64,000 bases of DNA from Polynucleobacter sp. MWH-Spelu-300-X4 (GCF_018687515.1 NZ_CP061294.1:1-64000); one strand, 5' to 3'. Shown: positions 12,918 through 26,897, counted from the first letter of the stretch. Notes: generated by a model from the sequence alone, not told the origin. A program made the numbers and translations.

Positions 12918-12939
12918 TCGGTATTTTTTCTGAATTGCA

Positions 12940-12969
12940 TTGACCCCAACATGGTGAATTCTGTAAAAT
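12940..12969 (+). promoter_or_regulatory. Candidate sigma70 promoter at the head of the atp operon
   Basis: TTGACC (12940-12945) and TAAAAT (12964-12969) are separated by 18 bases, each one mismatch from consensus. The element overlaps the first codons of the longest atpI reading frame, so either atpI starts further downstream or this promoter mainly serves atpB onward. Confidence 0.45.
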
Positions 12970-13487
12970 CTTCGAGCTTTGTCACAGATGAGCAAGCAAA
13001 GACGTCGGTTATAAAAAATACTAGCTGGGATAATGACTTAGAAGACTCTGAAGAGTTTAAAAAGCCGTTATCTAGAACGGAATTAGAGAGCCTTTTGGGG
13101 GCCAATGCTCTAAAACCTAGCAGAGTAACTATTAGACGGATTTTGTTGATGCAGGTGGTTGTAACTTTGGTGTCCGGCATAGCTTGGTCAGCAAAGGGTA
13201 AGCCGTTTAGCCTAGACTCTCCGGCCATATCGGCTGTACTTGGAGGGTTGGCTGCTTTGGTGCCTGCCCTATTGTTCGCTTTGCGAACGCGGGTCATGAC
13301 AGGCGGTGTAAATGTTGCAGGAGCCTCAATTTTGGCGCTTGTGACTGGCGAGTTATTAAAGATCATTGCAACGGTTGCAATGTTCATTCTGGTGGTAGTT
13401 TTTTACCCTGGATTAGTTTGGTTTCCGCTGTTGTTAACTTATGTATTGGCGTTAAAGTGTTATTGGTTAGCGTGGATGCTTAAGTGA
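12951..13487 (+). CDS. atpI: ATP synthase subunit I (AtpI)
   Basis: AtpI is a small membrane protein encoded at the head of many atp operons and thought to help assemble the c-ring. The 178-residue frame has a polar N-terminus of about 60 residues and then four hydrophobic segments, beginning near LLMQVVVTLVSG and ending in YVLALKCYWLAWMLK. Identity rests on this topology and on position just before atpB. The start is uncertain: the ATG at 12951 has no clear Shine-Dalgarno and sits inside a promoter-like element, and the next in-frame ATG is near residue 67, at the start of the first membrane segment. Confidence 0.75.
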   Translation: MVNSVKSSSFVTDEQAKTSVIKNTSWDNDLEDSEEFKKPLSRTELESLLGANALKPSRVTIRRILLMQVVVTLVSGIAWSAKGKPFSLDSPAISAVLGGLAALVPALLFALRTRVMTGGVNVAGASILALVTGELLKIIATVAMFILVVVFYPGLVWFPLLLTYVLALKCYWLAWMLK

Positions 13488-14693
<1,206 letters not shown>

Positions 14694-14708
14694 TTTGCGT
14701 AGTTATTG

Positions 14709-14731
14709 ACGGGTGCAAATTGTGCGCCCGT
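14709..14731 (+). other. Hairpin between atpE and atpF
   Basis: ACGGGTGC (14709-14716) can pair with GCGCCCGT (14724-14731) across a 7-base loop, with one G-U pair. No T-run follows, so it is not a classical terminator. It could protect the atpE message or limit atpF translation. Confidence 0.5.
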
Positions 14732-14765
14732 GAGTATTTGTCATCGTGACCGAAAGGAACTAGCT

Positions 14766-15236
14766 GTGAACCTAAACGCGACCCTATTCGCGCAGATGGT
14801 CGTCTTCTTTATCCTATGGTGGGTAGTTGCCAAGTTTGTTTGGCCGCCATTGGTAAAAGCTTTAGACGAGCGTGCCACTAAAGTGGCTGATGGTTTAGCT
14901 GCCGCCGAGCGTGGTAAAGCTGATCTTGAGTCTGCAAAAAAACGCGCTGAACAAGCGTTATCTGAAGCCCGCAATGAAGGTAGTCAGCGTATTGCTGATG
15001 CTGAAAAGCGCGCACAATTATCTGCAGAAGAAATTAAAGCGAATGCGCAAGCTGAAGCTGCCCGCATTATTGCGCAGGCAAAAGCTGAAGCCGAGCAACA
15101 AGTATCTCGTGCAAGAGATGCGCTACGTGCAGAAGTTGCAACACTTGCTGTTAAGGGCGCTGAGCAAATTTTGCGTCGTGAAGTGGATGCAAAAGTGCAC
15201 GCAGGTTTGTTAGATCAGTTAAAGGCAGAGCTCTGA
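14766..15236 (+). CDS. atpF: F1Fo ATP synthase subunit b
   Basis: Subunit b is the peripheral stalk linking Fo to F1. From the GTG at 14766 the product has 156 residues, the usual length. It has one N-terminal membrane helix ([22 protein letters not shown]) in two overlapping halves and then a long charged, alanine-rich coiled coil. GTG was chosen because it has an AAAGGAAC Shine-Dalgarno about seven bases upstream and gives the standard N-terminus [10 protein letters not shown]. An upstream in-frame ATG at 14706 would add 20 residues unlike the family and would swallow the preceding hairpin. Confidence 0.94.
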   Translation: MNLNATLFAQMVVFFILWWVVAKFVWPPLVKALDERATKVADGLAAAERGKADLESAKKRAEQALSEARNEGSQRIADAEKRAQLSAEEIKANAQAEAARIIAQAKAEAEQQVSRARDALRAEVATLAVKGAEQILRREVDAKVHAGLLDQLKAEL

Positions 15237-15237
15237 T

Positions 15238-15774
15238 ATGGCCGATTTAGCCACCATTGCCCGCCCTTACGCTGAAGCTCTTTTTCGAAGTGCAAAGCCA
15301 GCAGATTTAGCTGCGTGGGCAGAGCAATTGGAAGAGTTGGCTCAAGTAGCAAGCAACCCAGAGTTATTAGCGGTTGCTAGCAATCCAAAATTATCTGCAG
15401 CTAATTTGTTGGAGATTTTGTTGGGTGGTATTAAAGCCAAACCTTCAGATGTTGTGAAAAACTTTGTGGAAGTATTAACTCAGAATCATCGCTTACTTGC
15501 GTTGCCTGAGATTTCTGCTCAATTTACAGCTTTGAAAAATGCTCAAGAAGGCGCTGCTGAAGTTCAAATTACAAGTGCATTCCCGCTACAAGGTGAGGAA
15601 TTAAAAGCTTTGTTATCTGTATTGAAGAAGCGCTTTGGTGGAAAAGAATTACGTCCTACAGTTACTGTGGACCCAGAATTGATTGGCGGAGTGTGCGTAC
15701 AAGTTGGCGATGAAGTGTTGGACACTTCAGTAAAAGCTCGCTTAGTTTCGATGCAAGCCGCTCTTAGCGCATAA
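15238..15774 (+). CDS. atpH: F1Fo ATP synthase subunit delta
   Basis: Subunit delta sits on top of F1 and anchors the peripheral stalk. The 178-residue product starts with the family pattern ATIARPYAEALFRSAK, and its C-terminal part carries ITSAFPLQGEELKAL and the terminal VDPELIGGVCVQVGDEVLDTSVKARL signature. It starts two bases after the atpF stop, so the two stalk subunits are likely coupled in translation. Confidence 0.95.
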   Translation: MADLATIARPYAEALFRSAKPADLAAWAEQLEELAQVASNPELLAVASNPKLSAANLLEILLGGIKAKPSDVVKNFVEVLTQNHRLLALPEISAQFTALKNAQEGAAEVQITSAFPLQGEELKALLSVLKKRFGGKELRPTVTVDPELIGGVCVQVGDEVLDTSVKARLVSMQAALSA

Positions 15775-15800
15775 ACGAATAAGATCCCAGGAGTAAGCAA

Positions 15801-17342
15801 ATGCAACTCAATCCATCAGAGATCAGTGAACTGATCAAAAGCCGAATTAGCGGTGTAGGCGCTGGCGCCGAAGTCCGTAATCAAGGTACTGTTATTTCCG
15901 TTACAGACGGTATCTGCCGTGTGCATGGCCTTTCAGGCGTTATGCAAGGCGAGATGCTTGAATTCCCAAACAACACATTAGGTCTTGCGCTTAACTTAGA
16001 GCGTGATTCTGTTGGTGCTGTTATTTTGGGTGAATACGAGCACATCAGTGAAGGCGACCCAGTTAAATGTACTGGCCGTATTCTTGAAGTTCCTGTTGGC
16101 CCAGAATTATTAGGTCGTGTAGTTAATGCGTTGGGTCAGCCGATTGATGGCAAAGGTCCAATTAACGCAAAACTTACAGACGTTATTGAAAAAGTTGCGC
16201 CAGGTGTTATTGATCGTCAATCTGTTAGCCAGCCAGTTCAAACTGGTTTGAAATCAATTGATGCGATGGTACCTATTGGTCGTGGTCAGCGTGAGTTGAT
16301 CATTGGCGACCGTCAAACAGGTAAAACAGCTGTTGCGGTTGACGCGATCATTAACCAAAAAGGTAAAGGCGTTTATTGCGTATACGTAGCGATTGGCCAA
16401 AAGGCTTCAACAATTGCAAACGTTGTGCGTAAACTTGAAGAGCATGGCGCGATGGAGTTTACAGTTGTTGTGGCTGCATCAGCATCTGAATCTGCAGCGA
16501 TGCAATATTTGTCAGCATACGCTGGTTGCACAATGGGCGAATACTTCCGCGATCGCGGTGAAGATGCGTTGATTGTTTATGATGACTTAACAAAGCAAGC
16601 TTGGGCGTATCGTCAAGTTTCTTTATTGTTGCGTCGTCCACCAGGACGTGAAGCTTACCCTGGCGACGTATTCTATTTGCACTCACGTTTGCTTGAGCGC
16701 GCTGCTCGCGTTAACGATGTGTATGTTGAGAAATTTACAAACGGTGCTGTAAAAGGTAAAACAGGTTCTTTGACAGCTTTGCCAGTTATTGAAACTCAAG
16801 CAGGTGACGTTTCTGCTTTCGTTCCAACAAACGTAATTTCTATTACTGACGGTCAAATCTTCTTGGAAACAGACTTGTTTAACGCGGGTATTCGTCCTGC
16901 GATTAACGCGGGTATTTCTGTTTCTCGTGTGGGTGGTGCTGCTCAGACTAAAGTTATTAAGAAACTATCTGGTGGTATTCGTACCGACTTAGCGCAATAT
17001 CGTGAATTGGCAGCGTTTGCTCAGTTTGCGTCTGACTTGGACGAGGCAACTCGTAAACAGTTAGAGCGTGGCCGTCGTGTTACAGAGTTGTTAAAGCAAG
17101 CACAGTACATGCCTTTGCAAGTATGGCAATTGGCAGCGTCATTGTATGCAGCGAACAACGGTTACCTAGATGAGCTTGATGTGAAGAATGTATTGGCCTT
17201 CGAAAAAGGTTTGCATGATCACCTTAAGAGCAAGTATGCCGATTTAGTTGGTCGTATTGAAGATACTAAGGATCTCTCGAAAGAAGATGAAGCCGCATTG
17301 CGCGCTGCAATCGAGGACTTTAAACGTTCAGCTTCTTTTTAA
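15801..17342 (+). CDS. atpA: F1Fo ATP synthase subunit alpha
   Basis: Alpha is the non-catalytic nucleotide-binding subunit of the F1 hexamer. The 513-residue product has an N-terminal beta-barrel, the P-loop [10 protein letters not shown] near residues 169-178, and the alpha/beta signature [13 protein letters not shown] further on. Length and motif spacing match the family. A CAGGAG Shine-Dalgarno precedes the ATG. It lies in the conserved H-A-G-D-C order. Confidence 0.97.
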   Translation: MQLNPSEISELIKSRISGVGAGAEVRNQGTVISVTDGICRVHGLSGVMQGEMLEFPNNTLGLALNLERDSVGAVILGEYEHISEGDPVKCTGRILEVPVGPELLGRVVNALGQPIDGKGPINAKLTDVIEKVAPGVIDRQSVSQPVQTGLKSIDAMVPIGRGQRELIIGDRQTGKTAVAVDAIINQKGKGVYCVYVAIGQKASTIANVVRKLEEHGAMEFTVVVAASASESAAMQYLSAYAGCTMGEYFRDRGEDALIVYDDLTKQAWAYRQVSLLLRRPPGREAYPGDVFYLHSRLLERAARVNDVYVEKFTNGAVKGKTGSLTALPVIETQAGDVSAFVPTNVISITDGQIFLETDLFNAGIRPAINAGISVSRVGGAAQTKVIKKLSGGIRTDLAQYRELAAFAQFASDLDEATRKQLERGRRVTELLKQAQYMPLQVWQLAASLYAANNGYLDELDVKNVLAFEKGLHDHLKSKYADLVGRIEDTKDLSKEDEAALRAAIEDFKRSASF

Positions 17343-17365
17343 TATAAGAAGCGAGGAGAGCCGAC

Positions 17366-18241
17366 ATGGCCGGAACTAAAGAGATACGGACAAAGATCAA
17401 GAGCGTACAAAATACGCGCAAGATCACAAAGGCGATGGAAATGGTCGCCGCATCTAAGATGCGGCGTGCTCAAGAACGCATGCGTAATGCTCGTCCTTAC
17501 ACTGAAAAGGTAAGAAACATTGCTGCGAATTTGGGTAAAGCGAATCCAGAGTATCGCCCTGCTTATTTAGTTGAACGTGAAGTTAAAAAAGCAGGCGTGA
17601 TTGTTGTTACGACAGACAAGGGTCTTTGCGGTGGTATGAATACCAACGTATTGAGATCTTTAACAAACACCATGAAAGAGTTGGATGCAAAAGGTGTTGA
17701 GTTATCTTGTACAGCAATTGGTGCGAAGGGCTTCCAATTCTTGAATCGAATTAAAGCGAAGATTGTTTCTCATGCAGTTCAGATGGGTGACACGCCTCAC
17801 TTAGAGAAGTTGATTGGTGTTATTAAGGTCCAATTGGATGCTTACGAAAAAGGTGAAGTAGATGCTGTTTATTTGGCATATACAAAATTCATCAACACCA
17901 TGAAGCAAGAGCCAGTAGTTGAAAAGCTATTGCCTTTATCTAGTGATCGCTTAGAGCAAACAGCTGAAGAAGTTCGCGAATATGGTTGGGATTATTTATA
18001 CGAACCAGATCCGCAATCAGTTGTTGATGAATTGTTGAAACGTTATGTTGAAGCGTTGATTTACCAAGCAGTTGCAGAAAATATGGCTTCTGAGCAGTCC
18101 GCTCGTATGGTTGCCATGAAAGCTGCTTCTGATAACGCGAAAAACGTAATTGGTGAGTTGCAGTTGGTTTACAACAAAACACGTCAAGCGGCTATTACAA
18201 AAGAGTTGTCCGAGATCGTCGGCGGCGCTGCAGCAGTTTGA
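17366..18241 (+). CDS. atpG: F1Fo ATP synthase subunit gamma
   Basis: Gamma is the central rotating shaft that couples proton flow to catalysis. The 291-residue product begins with the coiled-coil helix [20 protein letters not shown] and [15 protein letters not shown]. The Rossmann-like middle has [13 protein letters not shown]. The C-terminal helix ends with [21 protein letters not shown] in two parts, the family signature. It is preceded by GAGGAGAG and flanked by atpA and atpD. Confidence 0.96.
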   Translation: MAGTKEIRTKIKSVQNTRKITKAMEMVAASKMRRAQERMRNARPYTEKVRNIAANLGKANPEYRPAYLVEREVKKAGVIVVTTDKGLCGGMNTNVLRSLTNTMKELDAKGVELSCTAIGAKGFQFLNRIKAKIVSHAVQMGDTPHLEKLIGVIKVQLDAYEKGEVDAVYLAYTKFINTMKQEPVVEKLLPLSSDRLEQTAEEVREYGWDYLYEPDPQSVVDELLKRYVEALIYQAVAENMASEQSARMVAMKAASDNAKNVIGELQLVYNKTRQAAITKELSEIVGGAAAV

Positions 18242-18258
18242 TAACGAATGTATTGTAA

Positions 18259-19686
<1,428 letters not shown>

Positions 19687-19700
19687 ACCAAGGAACGCAC

Positions 19701-20117
19701 ATGTCTAGCATCCACGTTGATGTAGTGAGCGCTGAGCAGTCAATTTTCGCCGGTGAAGCAAAGTTTGTTGCTTTACCTGGCGAAAGTGGTGAGTTGGGTA
19801 TTCTTCCAGGACATACACCACTTATCACAAGAATTCGCCCAGGCGCAGTACGTATTGAAAAAGCTGATGGTGACGAAGAGTTTGTTTTCGTTGCTGGTGG
19901 CATTCTTGAGGTTCAGCCAAATAAAGTAACAGTGCTTGCTGATACTGCTATTCGTGGCCATGACCTTGATGAAGCCAAAGCTAATGAAGCTAAAAAGGCA
20001 GCTGAGGAAGCAATGCAAAATCGCACTAGCGATATTGATTTTGCGCATGCCCAATCAGAATTTGCAATGGCAGCGGCTCAGTTAGCTGCGATTGCTAAGT
20101 TACGCCAAAAAAGATAA
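19701..20117 (+). CDS. atpC: F1Fo ATP synthase subunit epsilon
   Basis: Epsilon is part of the rotor and inhibits ATP hydrolysis through its C-terminal helices. The 138-residue product shows the N-terminal beta-sandwich ([19 protein letters not shown], then [14 protein letters not shown]) and ends in an alanine-rich helical hairpin. It closes the atp operon. The hemE TTG start follows its stop with no spacer. Confidence 0.95.
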   Translation: MSSIHVDVVSAEQSIFAGEAKFVALPGESGELGILPGHTPLITRIRPGAVRIEKADGDEEFVFVAGGILEVQPNKVTVLADTAIRGHDLDEAKANEAKKAAEEAMQNRTSDIDFAHAQSEFAMAAAQLAAIAKLRQKR

Positions 20118-21230
20118 TTGACTTTAATTAACGATCGATTCCTGCGCGCATGCTTAAAGCAATCAACCGATAGAACTCCTATTTGGTTGATGCGCCAGGC
20201 AGGTCGTTATTTGCCTGAATACAATGCAACAAGAGCAAAGGCCGGTAGCTTTCTCGCTCTTGCAAAAAACCCTCAATTAGCAACTGAAGTAACACTTCAA
20301 CCATTGGATCGATATCCATTGGATGCCGCTATTTTATTTTCAGATATTTTGACTATTCCAGATGCTATGGGATTGGGTCTGACATTTGAGGCTGGCGAGG
20401 GTCCGCGTTTTAGTAAGCCATTACGTGATGAGCAGGCTGTTAACGCATTACGCCCTGCTGATCTTAATCAATTGAAATATGTGTTTGATGCGGTGAGTGA
20501 AATTCGCAAAGCATTAATTCAAGATGGTAAGCAACGGGTTCCTTTAATTGGATTCTCAGGTAGTCCATGGACGCTTGCTTGTTACATGATTGAAGGTTCT
20601 GGTTCGTCAGATTTTAAGCATACAAAAGATATGCTTTATCAGCGCCCTGACCTAATGAAAAAAATTATGGACACCAATGTCGAGTCTGTAGCCGCATACT
20701 TAAAGGCTCAGGTGGATGCTGGTGCTCAAGCGCTAATGATTTTTGATACGTGGGGTGGTTTATTACCGGATGGTTGGTATCAGCAAACATCATTGGCCAG
20801 TATGAAAGCTGTTATTGATTTGTTGCCAAGACAAAAAGATGGGCAACAAATTCCAGTTTTGGTCTTCACTAAAGGTGGTGGTATTTGGTTAGAGGATATT
20901 GCTCAGTCTGGCGCAGATGTCATTGGTCTTGACTGGACTGCCTCAGTTGGAAAGTCCCGTAAGCGCTTACTATCAAATAAAACGCCGCTAGCTTTGCAAG
21001 GTAATTTTGATCCATTGGCATTATTTGCAAATCCTGTGCAGATTCAAGCTGAAGCAAAGCGCATTCTTGATGAGTTGGCAGCGGCACCTAGTCTAGCGGC
21101 TAATCTCCATGCTTTAGATGGCCATGTGTTTAATTTGGGCCATGGTATTTCGCAGTTCACCAATCCAGAGCACGTTACAGCATTGGTTGAGGCTGTTCAG
21201 TCGCACTCTTTTACGCTTAGAAATCAATAA
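20118..21230 (+). CDS. hemE: Uroporphyrinogen decarboxylase
   Basis: HemE decarboxylates the four acetate side chains of uroporphyrinogen III to give coproporphyrinogen III in haem synthesis. The 370-residue product begins [17 protein letters not shown], then [13 protein letters not shown], the N-terminal signature. It also has the second signature [16 protein letters not shown] and FDTWGGLLP. The start assigned is TTG at 20118, abutting the atpC stop, because the conserved N-terminus begins immediately after it and no in-frame ATG lies before the signature. Expression probably depends on read-through and coupling from the atp operon. Confidence 0.93.
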   Translation: MTLINDRFLRACLKQSTDRTPIWLMRQAGRYLPEYNATRAKAGSFLALAKNPQLATEVTLQPLDRYPLDAAILFSDILTIPDAMGLGLTFEAGEGPRFSKPLRDEQAVNALRPADLNQLKYVFDAVSEIRKALIQDGKQRVPLIGFSGSPWTLACYMIEGSGSSDFKHTKDMLYQRPDLMKKIMDTNVESVAAYLKAQVDAGAQALMIFDTWGGLLPDGWYQQTSLASMKAVIDLLPRQKDGQQIPVLVFTKGGGIWLEDIAQSGADVIGLDWTASVGKSRKRLLSNKTPLALQGNFDPLALFANPVQIQAEAKRILDELAAAPSLAANLHALDGHVFNLGHGISQFTNPEHVTALVEAVQSHSFTLRNQ

Positions 21231-21516
21231 AATATTGCTATGTTAGTGCAGACTTATGCACAGAGTCAGGCATTACCGTAAACTGAAGAGCGAAATAATA
21301 ATTTTTAGCCAAAATAAAAAAATAATATCTATAACTTATTGATTTATATGATAATTTATAGATGAAGTGAGTGGGTTAATTAACGTTAAAGTTTGTAGAT
21401 GTTAAAGAAATACAGATAAACGCACAGACTTATCCACAAGGTTTTCCACAGCAAAGAAAATATAAATAAAAAATCATTAGCCACCAAGATACTTCGCATC
21501 AAACTTAAAGTAAAAC
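21231..21516. other. AT-rich spacer with a DnaA-box pair upstream of priA
   Basis: This 286-base stretch has no gene I can support. It is AT-rich and contains one perfect DnaA box TTATCCACA (21430-21438) and one single-mismatch box TTTTCCACA (21442-21450), three bases apart and in the same orientation, about 70 bases before the priA start. They may regulate priA by DnaA or titrate DnaA near the origin. Confidence 0.6.
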
Positions 21517-23616
21517 ATGAGCATTGATCATAAAAACAATCAAAAAACAATTGTTCAGGTTGCGATTGATGTCCCCATTAATAAGTTATTTGATTACTTT
21601 TGGGATGCTTCAGAATTAGGACAATTTCCTGAAAGAGGAAGGCTTGTTGTCGTGCCATTTGGGAAAAAAGATGTGGTCGGCATTGTTATTAATGTGAGCG
21701 AACAATCTGCTTACGAACTAGATAAGTTAAAAAAAGTTATCAGTATTGCGCCAACTAATTCTTTATCAGAGGATTTGATTAGTATGGGTGAGTTCGCCTC
21801 CACCTACTATCAAAGATCGATTGGCGAGGTTCTTGTTTCTTCGATTCCTGTTGCATGGAGAAAAAGTGATAAATGGGCAACACTAGAAAAACCAAAGAGA
21901 CAGTCAAAACAAAAAGCTCATGAAGATGCTGTTGAATTGCGGGCAATTCAATTAAACAACGAACAAAAAGAAATTGTTGAAACCTTAAGCGCCGCTAGTT
22001 CAGAAAAAAAATTTCAGACTTATTTATTGCAAGGCATTACCGGTAGCGGCAAAACACTGACGTACTTAAACTGGTTGGCTCGGGTTTTAGTTGATCCTAC
22101 AGACCAAGTGTTAATTATGGTGCCGGAAATAAATCTGACACCTCAATTAGAGCAAAGCGTGCGAGAGGCATTTCCTGAAAAAACATTGGCGGTATTGCAT
22201 AGCGGGCTAACAGAAAGAACCCGGGCTGATGCATGGATGGCCGCCAATACTGGCAAGGCGCAAATTATCTTAGGAACACGTATGTCCATCATGGCATCAA
22301 TTCCAAATTTAAAAGCCATTGTGGTTGATGAGGAGCATGACCTTTCTTATAAACAGCAAGAAGGTGTTAGATATTCCGCTAGAGACTTGGCAATATGGCG
22401 CGCTAAGAAAAATGAAATTATTGTTTTATTGGTGTCCGCAACTCCGAGCTTGGAAAGTTGGCATGCTGCGGTAGAAGGTAAATATAAGCGTTTAACTTTG
22501 AGTGAGCGTGGTTCAAAAGAAGCTTCTCAACCAATTATTGAAATATTGGATTTAAAAGAAGAGCGTCGAGCTGGTAAAAAAATTAATAACGGAATTTCAG
22601 ATTCTTTAACCGATGCTATCAATGCGACACTAAATAAAGGTCTTCAAACGCTTATATTTATTAATCGTCGAGGCTATTCTCCGGTATTAAGTTGTGAGGC
22701 CTGTGGATGGTTATCTGATTGCACAAAATGTTCTGCGCATATGGTGCTGCATAAATTGCCGCGGGGCGGATCCAATTTATGTTGTCACCACTGTGGCCTG
22801 ATTAAATATATTCCTAGAAGCTGCCCAGATTGTGGAAATTCTGATTTATTACCAATTGGTCAGGGAACCCAAAAAATAGAACAGTATTTAGCTGAAGTAT
22901 TTTCTAACGCGAAAATACTGCGGATTGATGCCGATAGCACGCGCACTAAAGGAAGTGCCGAGGAATTGTTCGGCGCTGTTCATGATGGGCAGGTTGATAT
23001 TGTGGTGGGTACGCAAATGATTACAAAAGGACACGATTATCAGTCTGTTGGCCTTGTGGGGGTTATTGATGCAGATGCTAGTTTGTTTTCTCAGGACTAT
23101 CGCGCATCAGAAAGATTATTTGCACAGTTAATGCAAGTTGCTGGCCGAGCTGGCAGAAGTGGTAGAAGTGTTCAGTCTAAAGTGATTATTCAAACCAGAT
23201 ACCCAACCGCCGCGCCATATAAATATCTAAAAAATAATGATGTGGATGGTTTTTTGGTTGAGACCTGCGAAGAAAGAAAAGTAGTAGGTTTGCCGCCCTT
23301 CTCATATCAAGCACTGATTCACGCTGAGCATAGAACTTTAGGCGAAGCCATTGGCATGTTAAAAGATGCCGCGGCCGTTGTAAAAAATCAAGACAAGCAT
23401 GGATATTCCTGGCCTGAAACTGTCTCGATGAGTGATGTTGTGCCAAAAGCCATGGTGCGCATTGCAGGTAAAGAGCGGGCCCAGGTATTAATAGAGAGCC
23501 CTACCAGACAAGATTTGCAAGTTGCTTTAGAAATAATGCAACTTGTGCTTATTGATCAAAATACCAAAAGAAAAGGGGTCGGCTGGTATATCGAGCGCGA
23601 CCCCGTTCAGATTTAA
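21517..23616 (+). CDS. priA: Primosomal protein N' (replication restart helicase PriA)
   Basis: PriA recognises collapsed forks and D-loops and reloads the replisome. The 699-residue product has an N-terminal DNA-binding part, Walker A GITGSGKTLTYL near 172-183, the helicase box DEEHDLSYKQQEG, and SATPSLESW. The zinc-binding insertion has cysteines in CEACGWLSDCTKC, CCHHCGL and CPDCG (about 393-440). Motifs V and VI follow (VVGTQMITKGHD; QVAGRAGRSGR). It runs head-on into gcvP with only eight bases between the two stops and no clear terminator between them. Confidence 0.96.
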   Translation: MSIDHKNNQKTIVQVAIDVPINKLFDYFWDASELGQFPERGRLVVVPFGKKDVVGIVINVSEQSAYELDKLKKVISIAPTNSLSEDLISMGEFASTYYQRSIGEVLVSSIPVAWRKSDKWATLEKPKRQSKQKAHEDAVELRAIQLNNEQKEIVETLSAASSEKKFQTYLLQGITGSGKTLTYLNWLARVLVDPTDQVLIMVPEINLTPQLEQSVREAFPEKTLAVLHSGLTERTRADAWMAANTGKAQIILGTRMSIMASIPNLKAIVVDEEHDLSYKQQEGVRYSARDLAIWRAKKNEIIVLLVSATPSLESWHAAVEGKYKRLTLSERGSKEASQPIIEILDLKEERRAGKKINNGISDSLTDAINATLNKGLQTLIFINRRGYSPVLSCEACGWLSDCTKCSAHMVLHKLPRGGSNLCCHHCGLIKYIPRSCPDCGNSDLLPIGQGTQKIEQYLAEVFSNAKILRIDADSTRTKGSAEELFGAVHDGQVDIVVGTQMITKGHDYQSVGLVGVIDADASLFSQDYRASERLFAQLMQVAGRAGRSGRSVQSKVIIQTRYPTAAPYKYLKNNDVDGFLVETCEERKVVGLPPFSYQALIHAEHRTLGEAIGMLKDAAAVVKNQDKHGYSWPETVSMSDVVPKAMVRIAGKERAQVLIESPTRQDLQVALEIMQLVLIDQNTKRKGVGWYIERDPVQI

Positions 23617-23624
23617 GAAGCTTG

Positions 23625-26513
23625 TTACGCGTAGTCTGCTACTGGAGCGCAAGTGCAGAATAGGTTTCTATCCCCATACACGTTATCAGCCCGTCCAACA
23701 GGCGGCCAATATTTAGCTTTTCTTAAGCGAGCTACCGGATAGGCAGCCTCTTCGCGCGTATAGCTGTGATTCCATTCATTGGCCAAAATGGCCTCAGCAG
23801 TATGAGGAGCATTTTTAAGCGGGTTATCTTCTTTATCAAAGATGCCTGAGCCAACCTTTTTAATTTCTTCGGCAATTGCAACCATTGCCTCAATAAAACG
23901 ATCTAACTCAAATTTAGATTCGCTTTCAGTTGGTTCAATCATGAGCGTGCCCGGAACAGGGAAGCTCATAGTTGGAGCATGGAAGCCGAAATCCATTAAG
24001 CGTTTAGCTACATCTTCATTGCTAATGCCGGTATCTTTTTGTAGCGGACGCAAATCAATAATGCACTCATGTGCCACGAGGCCATTAGTACCTTTGTATA
24101 AAACTGGGTAATGCACATCTAATTTTTTAGCTACATAGTTAGCAGCTAGGATCGCAGTTTCAGTAGCTTCCGCAAGACCCTTAGATCCCATCATCGCAAC
24201 ATACATCCATGAGATTGGCAGAATAGATGCGGAGCCAAAAGGTGATGCGCTAATTCTGATCCAATCTAAATCATTCCATTTAGATGCGGTTCCCGCAGTA
24301 TAAGAACATGGCAAGAATTTAGCCAAGTGTGCTTTAACCGCTACAGGGCCAACGCCTGGGCCACCACCACCATGAGGGATGCAGAATGTCTTGTGTAAAT
24401 TTAGATGGCTCACATCGCCGCCAAAATGACCAGGGGCTGCTGTGCCAACTAAAGCATTCATATTGGCGCCATCAATATAGACTTGGCCACCGTGTTGATG
24501 AATGATCTCGCAAAGTTCTTGAACACCTTCTTCAAATACGCCGTGCGTACTTGGGTAGGTAATCATGATCGCAGCAAGATTTTTAGAATGTAGCTCAGCT
24601 TTATTTTTTAAATCTGCTAAGTCAACGTTGCCATCTTTATCGCAGTTAACAACAATTACTTGCATGCCAGCCATTTGTGCGGAAGCTGGGTTTGTTCCAT
24701 GTGCTGACGATGGGATAAGGCAAATGTTTCTGTGCCCCTCTCCTCTTGACTCATGGTACGCGCGAATAACTAATAAACCGGCATATTCACCCTGTGAACC
24801 AGCATTTGGTTGAAGTGATACTGCATCGTAACCTGTTGCAGCACACATCATACGTTCTGTGTCTTCGATTAATTGTGCATAACCTGCCCACTGCGTTTCT
24901 GGAGCGAGCGGATGAATTTGTGAAAAGCTTGGCCAAGTAACAGGCACCATTTCGCTGGTTGCATTCAATTTCATCGTGCATGAACCGAGTGGAATCATGG
25001 TCCTATCAAGCGCTAAATCTTTATCAGCAAGACTTCGCAAATAACGCAACATTTCGTGTTCAGAGTGATAACGATTAAATGTTGGATGAGTTAAATATGT
25101 GGAAGTTCTGATGAGAGAGTTCGGAATTGTATTAACAACTTGTTGATCCAAGTTATCAATGTCTAAATTGCCCTGACCACCAAAAATTTCCCAAACAAGA
25201 TTAAGCTCTTCGCGGTTGGTGGTTTCGTCAAATGAAATACCAACATGATTGGCGTCAATCCCTCTTAAGTTACAGCCAAGAGAACGAGCTTTTTCGTGAA
25301 TGGCTGCAGCTTTGTCAGTCTTAATGGTCAGCGTGTCAAACCAAAACTGATTTGCTATTTCATAGCCTAGTTGTTTTAAGGCTAACGCAATAATGCTGGT
25401 TTGGCGATGTGTTTTTAATGCAATATTTTTTAGCCCTGTTGGACCATGGTAAACAGCATACATACTCGCCATAACTGCTAATAAAACTTGAGCAGTACAA
25501 ATATTAGACGTCGCTTTTTCTCTGCGAATATGTTGCTCGCGAGTTTGAAGCGCCAGGCGATAGGCTGGTTGACCTTGAGCATCAATTGTTACACCCACAA
25601 GTCTGCCCGGCATGCTGCGCTTTAATTCATCTTTTGTCGCCAAATAGCCGGCTGATGGACCGCCAAACCCTAATGGCACGCCAAAGCGTTGTGCGCTACC
25701 AATAGCTACATCAGCGCCCCATTCCGCTGGTGGACAGATGAGAGTTAAAGCTAATAAATCTGCTGCCGCAATGACGAGACCGCCACGAGCATGAACCGCT
25801 TCAGCAATATTTGTATAAACGGATTTATCTTGAATTGAACCATTTACGCCAGGATATTGAATGAGTACAGCAAACGCATCTACTGTTAATGCATTTTCAA
25901 TGGGGCCTACTTGAACTTCAATATCTAATGGTTTGGCGCGAGTTTTAATAACAGATAAAGTTTGTGGCAAAACATCATCGCCGACAAAAAATACTTTTGA
26001 CTTTGATTTGCAAGTTCTTAGCGCAAGAGTCATGGCCTCTGCTGCAGCGGTTCCCTCATCCAACATCGATGCGTTGGCGATATCCATGCCTGTTAAGTCA
26101 ATCAGCATTTGTTGGAAATTAACAATCGCCTCAAGACGGCCCTGAGAAATTTCAGGTTGGTATGGTGTATATGCTGTGTACCAAGCTGGGTTTTCAAGAA
26201 TATTTCTTTGTATAACCCCTGGGATTAAATTATTGAAATAACCTTGTCCAATAAAAGATTTAAAAACTTTATTTTTATTGGCAATCGTATTTAACAGCTG
26301 AAGTGCTTCATCTTCTCTTTTTGCACTTGAGTAAGTGCCAAGTGGTAATTGATCTTTGCGTCGAATTTTGCTCGGAATAACAGAATCAATTAATTCACTT
26401 TTCTTTTTAAAGCCTAAAAAGTTAAGCATAGAGACTTCATCTTGAGATGAAGGTCCAATGTGACGCTTTAAAAAAGCATCATGGTTTTCAAGTGCAGTGA
26501 GAGAAGTTTTCAT
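23625..26513 (-). CDS. gcvP: Glycine dehydrogenase (decarboxylating), P protein
   Basis: The P protein decarboxylates glycine with PLP and passes the aminomethyl group to the lipoyl arm of GcvH. The 962-residue product is the full-length single-chain type. The N-terminal half starts [21 protein letters not shown]. The PLP-binding lysine is in [18 protein letters not shown] near residue 707. It is the last gene of the gcvT-gcvH-gcvP transcript, starting three bases after gcvH. Confidence 0.97.
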   Translation of the reverse strand: MKTSLTALENHDAFLKRHIGPSSQDEVSMLNFLGFKKKSELIDSVIPSKIRRKDQLPLGTYSSAKREDEALQLLNTIANKNKVFKSFIGQGYFNNLIPGVIQRNILENPAWYTAYTPYQPEISQGRLEAIVNFQQMLIDLTGMDIANASMLDEGTAAAEAMTLALRTCKSKSKVFFVGDDVLPQTLSVIKTRAKPLDIEVQVGPIENALTVDAFAVLIQYPGVNGSIQDKSVYTNIAEAVHARGGLVIAAADLLALTLICPPAEWGADVAIGSAQRFGVPLGFGGPSAGYLATKDELKRSMPGRLVGVTIDAQGQPAYRLALQTREQHIRREKATSNICTAQVLLAVMASMYAVYHGPTGLKNIALKTHRQTSIIALALKQLGYEIANQFWFDTLTIKTDKAAAIHEKARSLGCNLRGIDANHVGISFDETTNREELNLVWEIFGGQGNLDIDNLDQQVVNTIPNSLIRTSTYLTHPTFNRYHSEHEMLRYLRSLADKDLALDRTMIPLGSCTMKLNATSEMVPVTWPSFSQIHPLAPETQWAGYAQLIEDTERMMCAATGYDAVSLQPNAGSQGEYAGLLVIRAYHESRGEGHRNICLIPSSAHGTNPASAQMAGMQVIVVNCDKDGNVDLADLKNKAELHSKNLAAIMITYPSTHGVFEEGVQELCEIIHQHGGQVYIDGANMNALVGTAAPGHFGGDVSHLNLHKTFCIPHGGGGPGVGPVAVKAHLAKFLPCSYTAGTASKWNDLDWIRISASPFGSASILPISWMYVAMMGSKGLAEATETAILAANYVAKKLDVHYPVLYKGTNGLVAHECIIDLRPLQKDTGISNEDVAKRLMDFGFHAPTMSFPVPGTLMIEPTESESKFELDRFIEAMVAIAEEIKKVGSGIFDKEDNPLKNAPHTAEAILANEWNHSYTREEAAYPVARLRKAKYWPPVGRADNVYGDRNLFCTCAPVADYA

Positions 26514-26516
26514 TAT

Positions 26517-26897
26517 TTATGCGCCAATATTTTTACCGTAAGCTTCCGCAGTAAGCAGGGCCTCAACTTTTGAAATGTCAGCAGGTTTCATTTTGAATAA
26601 CCATGAACCGTAAGCGTCAGAATTAACTTTTTCAGGAGCGCTTGTAACATCATCGTTAGCTGCAATAATTTCGCCGGCAACAGGTGCGTAAATATCGCTA
26701 GCAGCTTTTACGGATTCAACAACGGCACATGCATCACCAGCACCATATTGTTTGCCAGCTTCTGGTAATTCCAAGAAAACAATATCACCCAATGCCTCTT
26801 GAGCATGATCGGTAATGCCAATAGTGATTGTTCCATCTGATTCGATGCGAACCCACTCATGTGATTCTGTGTAATGTAGATTTTGAGGAATGTTCAT
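26517..26897 (-). CDS. gcvH: Glycine cleavage system H protein
   Basis: GcvH is the lipoyl carrier that shuttles the aminomethyl group between P, T and L proteins. The 126-residue product has the lipoylation motif [13 protein letters not shown] with the modified lysine at position 64, and the usual N-terminal YTESHEWVR. It sits between gcvT and gcvP with a short spacer on each side and a good AGGAGAAC Shine-Dalgarno. Confidence 0.97.
   Translation of the reverse strand: MNIPQNLHYTESHEWVRIESDGTITIGITDHAQEALGDIVFLELPEAGKQYGAGDACAVVESVKAASDIYAPVAGEIIAANDDVTSAPEKVNSDAYGSWLFKMKPADISKVEALLTAEAYGKNIGA

Noticed and set aside
20118-20160. A missing start codon for hemE
   Set aside because: TTG directly after the atpC stop gives the expected N-terminus, so the gene is intact.
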